Origin: Eubacteriales bacterium
GTDB lineage: Bacteria > Bacillota > Clostridia > Oscillospirales > Oscillospiraceae
Assembly: GCA_030539285.1 (NCBI GenBank)
Contig: JAUNSH010000028.1
Location: 1 to 38,021, forward strand
Direction of reading: 5' to 3'
Length of the DNA stretch: 38,021 nt
Of this stretch, positions 23,226-31,900 are shown piece by piece; position 1 is the stretch's first letter; each line of letters starts with the position of its first letter. Under the pieces are notes generated by a model. The model searched no databases. It worked only from the letters and a program-made list of their open reading frames with translations, and was not told the DNA's origin. The position numbers and the translations under genes were made by a program.

Positions 23226-23453
23226 ATGAAAAAGGTATGGACATATTTTGCGATAGGCTGTGTAGTCGCAATCATAGGCATGTTCTTTTCTGACATTTGC
23301 GGAGATTTCTTCAATGGTATGGATTATGGAAGTGCTTGTGTATTAGGAATAGGAATGTATCTTTGTGTAGTAGTTGTTACTTGCACAGGTATTATTGTTT
23401 CAAAAATCAGTTCCAAGCCAAATGAAGATACTCCTGAAGAAAAAGAAGAATGA
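23226..23453 (+). CDS. Small two-helix membrane protein (likely cargo)
   Basis: This 75-residue protein has two membrane segments (about 5-22 and 38-61) and an acidic C-terminal tail (EDTPEEKEE). AAGGAG lies 9 nt before the ATG at 23226. The gene has its own promoter and is followed by a terminator at 23527. Its AT-rich codon use differs clearly from the surrounding ICE genes. It stands between two backbone genes, so it looks like a separate acquisition. Function is unknown; entry exclusion or stress protection would be guesses. Confidence 0.7.
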   Translation: MKKVWTYFAIGCVVAIIGMFFSDICGDFFNGMDYGSACVLGIGMYLCVVVVTCTGIIVSKISSKPNEDTPEEKEE

Positions 23454-23526
23454 CCAATTCCAGTTTATCGAGCCAATAACCTACCTGTAAATAACTGAAT
23501 ATCCGCTTCCACAGCGGCACCACTGA

Positions 23527-23558
23527 GCAGGAAATCTGAAAAGGTTTCCTGCTTTTTT
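23527..23558 (+). terminator. Intrinsic terminator before the ArdC/YodL gene
   Basis: GCAGGAAA (23527-23534) pairs perfectly with TTTCCTGC (23545-23552) around a 10-nt loop, followed by six T. Confidence 0.8.
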
Positions 23559-23584
23559 CATCAAAACAAAGGAGCGCGACCATT

Positions 23585-25681
23585 ATGGCAGAACCAAAGA
23601 AATCCAATCAGGAACGATTGCGGGAAATCACCGAGGGCATTGAGCAGGGTATCAAAGAGTTGTTCGAAAGTGAGAAATACAGACAGTACCTCTCCACCAT
23701 GTCCCGGTTCCACCGCTATTCCGTCAACAACGTGACCCTGATCCACATGCAGATGCCCAATGCCACCCATGTGGCTGGCTACAACAAATGGCGGGATCAG
23801 TTTGAACGCCATGTAAAAAAAGGTGAACATGGCATTACGATCATTGCGCCTACGCCATTTAAGAAGAAAATTGAAGAACAGAAGCTCGACCCGGACACCA
23901 GAGCGCCCATGCTGGATGCAGATGGGAAAGTCATTACTGAGGAAAAAGAAATCGAGATTCCCATGTTCAGGCCGGTTAAGGTGTTTGATGTGAGCCAGAC
24001 TGAGGGCAAGCCCCTTCCCCAGCTGGCAAGCGACCTGACCGGTGATGTCCAGCAGTTTGACGCATTTATGGAAGCCCTGCGCCGTGCTTCCCCCGTCCCC
24101 ATTACGATTGAACCAATGAAAGCCGATATGGACGGCTTTTTCAGTCCTGCGGATCAGCGCATTGCTATCCGGGCAGGAATGAGTGAGGTGCAAACGGTCT
24201 CCGCTGCTGTCCATGAAATCGCTCACTCCAAGCTCCACAATTATGAAAAGGAACAGGAGGCCGCTGCTGCAGGTGATGAAACCAGAGAGCCGCCCAAGAA
24301 AAAAGACCGTGCTACGGAGGAAGTAGAAGCTGAGAGCATCTCCTATACGGTCTGCCAGTATTACGGCATCCAGACCGGCGAGAACAGCTTTGGCTATATT
24401 GCTACCTGGTCTAAGGGCAAGGAACTGCCGGAGCTGCGGGCCAGCTTGGAGACGATCAACAAAACGGCCAATAGTTTGATTACTGACATTGACCACCACT
24501 TTAAGGAAATCTGTAAGGAACGCGGTATTGATCTGACTGCCCAGCAGGAACCGGAAGTTACCGCTCCAGAGCAGACGGAGCCGGACCCACAGAGCCAGAA
24601 CGAGGTAGCGCAATGGGAAGCGGACCACATCGTAGATATTTCTGTTTCTACCCAAGCTGTGACCCCACCCATTGTTACGGCTGAAACTTCCGCTGATGCT
24701 CCTGAAGCATCCGAAGCAGAAGCTGCTGTTGCTGCGGACACTCTCCCGGACGCGCCGGAACAGGCCCTGGATGAATACCCTATGCCGGATGAACAGCTGC
24801 GTGTGGCCGATCTGGAAGCCTGCGGCTACATGGACGGCGATATGCTTCCCCTCTCTAAAGAAAGGGCATTGGAGCTGTACGATATGGATTTAACTGTCTA
24901 TGCCATAGTGAGCGGGGGCAGCGCGGAAATGCTGTTTGACCAGGAGGAATTTGAAACCCAAGCACCCGGCACCGTCTTTGCTATTTCCCGTGAGGAATGG
25001 GAGGAAAGTCCTATATTCCACGAGAAAATCATGGAGCGCCTTGACCATCAGGAGCAGCGGGAAGCTGCTTTTCTCTCCCATGATGGTGATTGCTTTGCGA
25101 TCTATCAGGTGAAACATGATGATGCACTGCGGGATATTGGTTATGAGAGGCTGGATTGGTTGAAATCTATCGGGCGCAAGGTGGAGCATGAAAACTATGA
25201 TCTCGTCTATACGGCCCCCTTGCCTGACGCAGCCAACACCGATGCAGCTTTAGATGCCCTTTGGTATCAATTCAACAATGAGCATCCGGCAGACTACCAT
25301 CATCCTTCCATGAGCGTCAGCGACATCATTGCGGTCAAGCAGAATGGCGTGGTATCTTGTCATTACTGCGACAGCGTTGGTTTTCAGGAAATCCCCGGCT
25401 TTCTTCCCCAGAGCAATCCACTCAGGAACGCAGAAATGTCCATGGAAGATGATTACGGCATGATTGAAGGTATCATCAACAACGGCTCCAAGGAACCAAC
25501 TGCTGCCCAGCTGGAGCAGCAGGCCCGTTCCGGTCAGCCCATATCACTCATGGATTTGGCGGATGCAGTTCATCGGGAACAACAGGACAAGAAAAAATCT
25601 GTGGTACGGCAGCTCCGTACACAGCCGAAACAGGAACATAAGAAGCCTACACCTAAGAAGAATACAGAAAGGGAGATCTGA
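23585..25681 (+). CDS. ArdC-like/zincin protein with YodL and DUF4316 domains
   Basis: This is a 698-residue multidomain protein. The N-terminus (1-130) resembles the ArdC/LtrC single-strand DNA-binding domain (YLSTMSRFHRYSVNN). Then comes a zinc metallopeptidase-like region with HEIAH (210-214) and a downstream acidic helix (EVEAESISYTVCQYYG). A flexible acidic linker (about 315-400), a YodL domain (about 500-545, FAIYQVKHDDALRDIGYERL) and a DUF4316 region (about 560-610, SDIIAVKQNGVVSCHYCDS) follow. ArdC proteins protect incoming single-stranded DNA from restriction, and the same role is likely here. A GGAG site precedes the ATG. Confidence 0.82.
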   Translation: MAEPKKSNQERLREITEGIEQGIKELFESEKYRQYLSTMSRFHRYSVNNVTLIHMQMPNATHVAGYNKWRDQFERHVKKGEHGITIIAPTPFKKKIEEQKLDPDTRAPMLDADGKVITEEKEIEIPMFRPVKVFDVSQTEGKPLPQLASDLTGDVQQFDAFMEALRRASPVPITIEPMKADMDGFFSPADQRIAIRAGMSEVQTVSAAVHEIAHSKLHNYEKEQEAAAAGDETREPPKKKDRATEEVEAESISYTVCQYYGIQTGENSFGYIATWSKGKELPELRASLETINKTANSLITDIDHHFKEICKERGIDLTAQQEPEVTAPEQTEPDPQSQNEVAQWEADHIVDISVSTQAVTPPIVTAETSADAPEASEAEAAVAADTLPDAPEQALDEYPMPDEQLRVADLEACGYMDGDMLPLSKERALELYDMDLTVYAIVSGGSAEMLFDQEEFETQAPGTVFAISREEWEESPIFHEKIMERLDHQEQREAAFLSHDGDCFAIYQVKHDDALRDIGYERLDWLKSIGRKVEHENYDLVYTAPLPDAANTDAALDALWYQFNNEHPADYHHPSMSVSDIIAVKQNGVVSCHYCDSVGFQEIPGFLPQSNPLRNAEMSMEDDYGMIEGIINNGSKEPTAAQLEQQARSGQPISLMDLADAVHREQQDKKKSVVRQLRTQPKQEHKKPTPKKNTEREI

Positions 25682-25683
25682 CC

Positions 25684-25899
25684 ATGAATGAATTTACCTT
25701 TGAAGAAATGAATCTGCTGTGCATTTACAACACCGGCACCCGCACCGGACTGATCGACGCATTAGAGGACATGAAACAGTATTTGGAGACAGACGAAACC
25801 GAACTGCTTGCTCTGACCGATTCTGCGATTGCGAAGCTCCGTGCTATGGATGACACATCCTTTGAGCAACTGGAGCTGTACCCGGACTTTGACAAATAA
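25684..25899 (+). CDS. Transposon-transfer assisting protein (TTRAP family)
   Basis: This 71-residue acidic helical protein has FTFEEMNLLCIYNTGTRTG and LIDALEDMKQYL, the TTRAP family pattern. The family is found in Tn1549/Tn5252-like elements. The biochemical role is not established. It begins right after the ArdC/YodL stop, with GGGAG just upstream. Confidence 0.8.
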   Translation: MNEFTFEEMNLLCIYNTGTRTGLIDALEDMKQYLETDETELLALTDSAIAKLRAMDDTSFEQLELYPDFDK

Positions 25900-25975
25900 G
25901 CAAATAGAATAACCTGAATGGGCGGCTGTCTGGCCGTCCTTTCTCTTTATAAGGCACGAAAGGAGGTTCAAAACC

Positions 25976-28900
25976 ATGCCGAGTAAAGCAGAATTGTATG
26001 CACAGATGGCCGACCAGGTGGCAACCCGGCTCACCTGCAGCTGGCAGGAATGGGCGGCGTTCCTTACTACCGCCGCCCGCCTTTACAAATATCCCTACCA
26101 TGAGCAGCTGATGATCTATGCCCAGCGCCCGGATGCCACCGCTTGTGCGGAGTATGACCTTTGGAATAACCGGATGGGCCGGTATGTGAAGCGCGGCTCC
26201 AGGGGAATTGCCCTGGTGGACGATTCCGGGGACCGGCCACGGCTGCGCTATGTCTTTGATGTCTCTGACACCGGGGAACGGGAAAACTCCCGCCGCCCGT
26301 GGCTCTGGACCATGAAGCCAGAACATATCATTCCAGTGTCCGCCATGCTGGAGCGCCGCTATGGTGTCGCAGACAGCGATTTTCCCCAGCAGCTGGCCAG
26401 TATTGCCGGACAGCTGGCAGATGAATATTGGAACGATCACCAGCAGGACATTCTCCGCATCGTTGACGATTCCTTTTTGGAGGAGTACGATGAACTTAAC
26501 ATATCGGTGCAATTCCGCTCTGCCGCCGCTGTCAGCATCACCTATTCCTTGATGTCCCGTTGTGGGCTGGAGCCGGAACAGTATTTTGACCATGAGGATT
26601 TCATGGCAATCTTCGATTTTAACACACCGGCCACCGTTGCTGCCCTCGGAACAGCGGTCAGCCAGATCAATCAGCAGGTGCTGCGGCAAATCGGTGTCAC
26701 CATTCAAAATGCAGAGCGCGAGAAAATCGCGGAAAGGAGATCACAGGATGAACAACACATTGACTTACAGACAGAACGGGGACTATCTGATCCCCAACCT
26801 GGAACTGAGCGAACAGCCGGTGAAGCCCCTGGGCAAGTACGGAAGGATGCGGAAAACCTATCTGAAGGAACACCGCCCGATTCTTTACAGCCAGATGCTG
26901 CTGTCGGAGAAGCTGTACCCGCACCTTCTGGAGATCGACGAGACCGCGAACAGCCGTCTGGAGCAGATGATCCCGGAGCTGGCGAAAGCGGCGGGCGCGA
27001 CAGAGGCCCTGAAAGCCAGCGACCCGATGCGGTGGGTCGGGCTGATGAACAACTGCAAGGCCCAGGCGGAGGAAGTGATTCTGGCGGAGCTTATCAACAA
27101 CTGACATTGAATTTGTTCCTGTCCGAGCAGGAACAAATTCATAATATTGAGCAAGCGGAGAGCCGACAGCCCTCCGCTTTTTCTATGCCCCAACCGGTGC
27201 CTGCAAAACTGGCCCCTGAACCGGCGCGACCCATGGATACCCAGGCCGCCATTGATGCAGCACTCCAGGAATGGAATGGCGACATCAGGAGCAAGCAGGC
27301 CGTTGTCCGTTATATGAAAGATCATGCCCGCGATAAGGGTACGGCGGCATGGCTGAAGCAGGAGTATGGAGATGATCTTCCGGCATTTCCGGTTCCGGCC
27401 GCTGCTGCGGATTTGCCGTGGGCAAAGGTACAGCGCCGGATTGCCCAGCTCATCAAGGATGATCGGTTTTTCACGGAAGAAGAACAGAACCACTTTGATG
27501 ATATTGACCCTATTGCTATCCGGGAAGCCCTGGAACAGCGTGGTATTGTAGGCGGTCAGGTAGTTGACTCCGAAAAGCTGGATCAGGACCCGTTTATCCG
27601 GCAAGTGACCTCCGATGTGGAGCGCATTGCCCAAGAGGAACAGGCCCAGGCTCCCGATCTGTCCGGCCAGCCCATTACCCGTCAGGGCGATACCATTACC
27701 ATCGGGGACGGCGAAACCACCCATGAGGTTGATATAACCGTATCCGATGAGGAATGGCAGCACATCCAGGAGGTTATCCCTGATACATCGGTCCTCAATT
27801 ATAAGGTGGGCGATACAGTCTATCTGGACAATAAGCCTTTTACGGTTGAACGCATTGGGACTTTCGATGTGCAGCTGCGCGATCCTTCTCTGGCTTATCC
27901 TATCTTCCGGTCAGAATCCAAGGAACGTTTCCTTGAGCTGGCCGCACAGGATGATAGAAATGTGGGTATATTTTTCCCTGACGTTGCAGCATGGGAAAAA
28001 GAGCGCCAGAAACAGATCGAAGCGATTGTAGCTGCCTTAACTCCGGAGCAGCAACGTATTGTTCAGGCCATGCACACCGGCGGATTTGAATTTGATCCTC
28101 TGAACGCCCATCCACCCCGAGAAGCCCTGATTTTTCGTAGTAATGGTGATGGCTACCCAATTACCTTTGAAAATTGGGATGATGCTTATGCATGGATTGA
28201 TGGCGCAGAGCTGAAAGACTATCCCGGCTTACGGGAGCAGGTCCAGCAAGTTTTACACCCGGAACAGGCTGTGCCGGAAATTACATCGGAGCCGGTAACG
28301 GTCTATCCCGGCGAGAAAAACGGTCTTCCCTATGATATTGTAGTGGAACGGCTGCATATTGAAAAACCTGAGCCAATGCCGCCGACAGCAGCACCGTCCA
28401 CTGACAACTTCCGCATTACAGATAAGCAGCTGGGCGTGGGTGGCCCGAAAGCCAAATTCCGCGCTAACATGGATGCCATCAATACCTTAAAAACGATTGA
28501 GCTGGAGGAACGCACGGCAACCAAAGAGGAGCAGGAAGTCCTCTCTCGCTATGTGGGCTGGGGCGGCATCCCGGAAGCCTTTGACCCGGATAACAAGTCC
28601 TGGGAGAATGAATATTTGGAATTGAGTGCCGCCCTGTCTCCTGCGGAATATGAAGCTGCCAGAGCCTCCACCCTGAACGCCCACTACACCAGCCCCACGG
28701 TCATCCGCGCTATCTATGAAGCTGTCGGCAACATGGGGTTTACAGCGGGGAACATCTTGGAACCGGCCTGCGGCGTCGGAAACTTCTTCGGTATGCTGCC
28801 GGAGGAAATGTCCGGCTCCCGTCTGTACGGTGTGGAGCTGGATTCCATCAGCGGACGGATCGCAAAACAGCTCTATCCCAAAGCAGATATTACGGTGGCC

Positions 28901-31900
28901 GGTTTTGAAACCACAGACCGCCGCGATTTTTATGATCTGGCCGTAGGCAATGTTCCGTTTGGACAGTATCAGGTCAATGACCGGGCATATAACAAGTTGG
29001 GCTTCAACATCCACAACTATTTCTTTGCCAAAGCACTTGACCAGGTACGTCCGGGCGGTGTGGTTGCCTTTGTCACCAGCCGCTATACCATGGATGCCAA
29101 AAGTCCCGAAGTGCGGAAGTATCTGGCACAGCGGGCAGATTTTCTGGGTGCAATCCGCTTGCCCAACAATGCGTTCAGAGCCAACGCTGGTACAGATGTG
29201 GTCTCCGATATTATCTTTCTGCAAAAACGTGACCGGCCCATCGACATCGAGCCGGACTGGGTGCATTTGGGACAAAACGAGGATGGCTTTGCGATCAACA
29301 GCTACTTTGTAGACCACCCGGAGATGATCTTGGGCAGGCAGACCTCCGAAAGCACCCAATATGGCAGGCAGGACTTCACGGTTGCACCGATTGAGGGGCT
29401 GGAGCTGGCCGACCAGCTCCATGACGCTGTGAAGTACATTCGCGGCACCTATCAGGAAGCAGAGCTGCCGGAGCTGGGCGAGGGTGAAGAAATCGACACC
29501 TCCATCCCGGCAGACCCCAACGTGAAAAACTACTCCTATGCTGTGGTGGACGGCGAGGTGTACTTCCGGGAAAACAGCCGCATGGTAAAGCCAGACCTGA
29601 ACGCCACCGCCGAGGCCCGCATCAAGGGCATGGTTGCCCTGCGGGACTGTGTGCATCAGCTTATTGACCTTCAGATGGACGAGTACACACCGGACTCCGC
29701 TATTCGGGAAAAGCAGGGGGAATTGAACCGGCTCTATGATGCGTTTTCCGCCAAATACGGGCTTATCAATGACCGAGGAAACCGACTGGCCTTTTCGGAC
29801 GATTCTTCGTATTATCTCCTGTGTGCGCTGGAAGTGCTGGACGAGGACGGGAAGCTGGAGCGCAAGGCGGATATGTTCACCAAACGTACCATCAAGCCCC
29901 ACAAGGCTGTGACCACGGTGGACACCGCCAGCGAAGCCCTTGCCGTTTCCATTGCGGAAAAAGCCAGGGTGGATATGGAGTATATGTCCCAGCTGACCGG
30001 TAAACCCACCGAGGAAATTGCGGCAGAACTGTCCGGCGTTATTTTCAAAGACCCGTCCTATGGCAGAGATCCGCTTTCCGGCTGGCAGACCACAGACGAA
30101 TACCTGTCCGGCAATGTCCGTCAGAAGCTCCGGGCGGCACAGCGGGCAGCAGAACGCGATCCGGCTTTTGCCGTCAACGTGGAAGCCCTGAAAGCAGCCC
30201 AGCCCAAGGACTTGGACGCATCGGAAATTGAGGTTCGCTTGGGTGCTACCTGGATTGACAAGGAATATATCCGTCAGTTCATGTATGAAACCTTTGACAC
30301 GCCCCGGTATCTGCGCGGCACCATTGATGTGAACTATTCCGCTTACACCGCCGAGTGGCAGATTACCGGCAAAACACAGATACCCTACAACAACATCGCG
30401 GCCTATACCACCTATGGTACAGACCGCGCCAACGCTTACCGCATCCTGGAGGATTCTTTGAATCTCCGGGATGTTCGCATTTATGACACCATAGAGGATG
30501 CAGACGGCAAGGAACGCCGGGTGCTGAACGCCAAAGAAACCACCCTGGCCGCACAGAAACAGCAGGCCATTCGGGATGCCTTCAAAGACTGGATTTGGAG
30601 AGACCCTGAACGGCGGCAGGCTCTGGTGCGCCAGTACAATGAGGAAATGAACAGCACCCGCCCCCGCGAGTATGACGGAAGCCATATCGTTTTCTCCGGT
30701 ATGAACCCGGAAATCACCCTGCGGGAACATCAGAAAAGTGCTATCGCCCATGTGCTATACGGTGGGAATACGCTGCTGGCCCATGAAGTAGGCGCAGGCA
30801 AGACCTTTGAGATGGTAGCCGCTGCCATGGAATCCAAGCGGCTGGGCCTGTGCCAGAAATCCATCTTTGTAGTGCCGAACCACCTGACCGAGCAATGGGC
30901 CTCTGAGTTCCTGCGGCTATATCCCTCCGCCAACATCCTTGTGACTACCAAAAAGGACTTTGAAACCCACCGGCGCAAGAAATTCTGTGCCAGGATTGCC
31001 ACCGGCGACTATGATGCAATCATCATTGGACACTCCCAGTTTGAGCGTATTCCCATCAGCAAGGAGCGTCAGGAACGACTTCTTCAGGAGCAGATTGCAG
31101 AAATCACCGAGGGCATTTCCGAGGTGGAATCCAGCGGGGGCGAACGGTTTACCGTCAAGCAGTTGGAGCGTACCAAACGTGGGCTGGAAGCACGGCTTGA
31201 AAAGCTGCAAGCCGATCACAGAAAGGATGATGTGATTACCTTTGAACAGCTGGGTGTTGACCGACTGTTTGTAGATGAAGCGCACAATTACAAGAATTTG
31301 TTCCTCTACACAAAGATGAGGAACGTGGCTGGCCTATCCACCACAGATGCCCAGAAATCCTCCGATATGTTTGCCAAATGCCGCTACATGGACGAGATCA
31401 CCGGGAGCCGTGGCGTAGTTTTTGCCACCGGCACCCCGGTCAGCAATTCCATGACCGAGCTATATACCATGCAGCGGTATTTGCAGTATGACCGGCTGCA
31501 AGAGCTGGGCATGGCTCACTTTGACTGCTGGGCTTCCCGGTTTGGAGAGACTGCTACCGCCCTGGAGCTGGCCCCGGAAGGCACGGGCTACCGGGCAAGG
31601 ACACGGTTTTCCAAGTTCTTTAACCTGCCGGAGCTGATGAATCTGTTCAAAGAGGTGGCGGACATTAAGACCGCCGATCAGCTGCATCTGCCGACGCCGG
31701 AGGTGGAGTATCACACGGTTGTGGCAAAACCCACAGAGCATCAGCAGGAAATGGTGCAGGCCCTGTCTGAACGCGCTGCTCTGGTACATGGAGGATCAGT
31801 TGACCCCTCCACGGACAATATGCTCAAGATCACATCGGATGGCCGGAAACTGGGTCTTGACCAGCGGATTATCAGTCCGCTGCTGCCTGATGAGGCAGGC

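Noticed and set aside
23561-24655. Minus-strand ORF of 364 codons opposite the ArdC/YodL gene
   Set aside because: It is a shadow frame; the sense frame has HEIAH and YodL motifs and a good start.
28487-30751. Minus-strand ORF of 754 codons opposite the helicase gene
   Set aside because: It lies within the methylase/helicase coding sequence, has no ribosome site or recognisable domain, and is the kind of long antisense frame that GC-rich codon bias produces.
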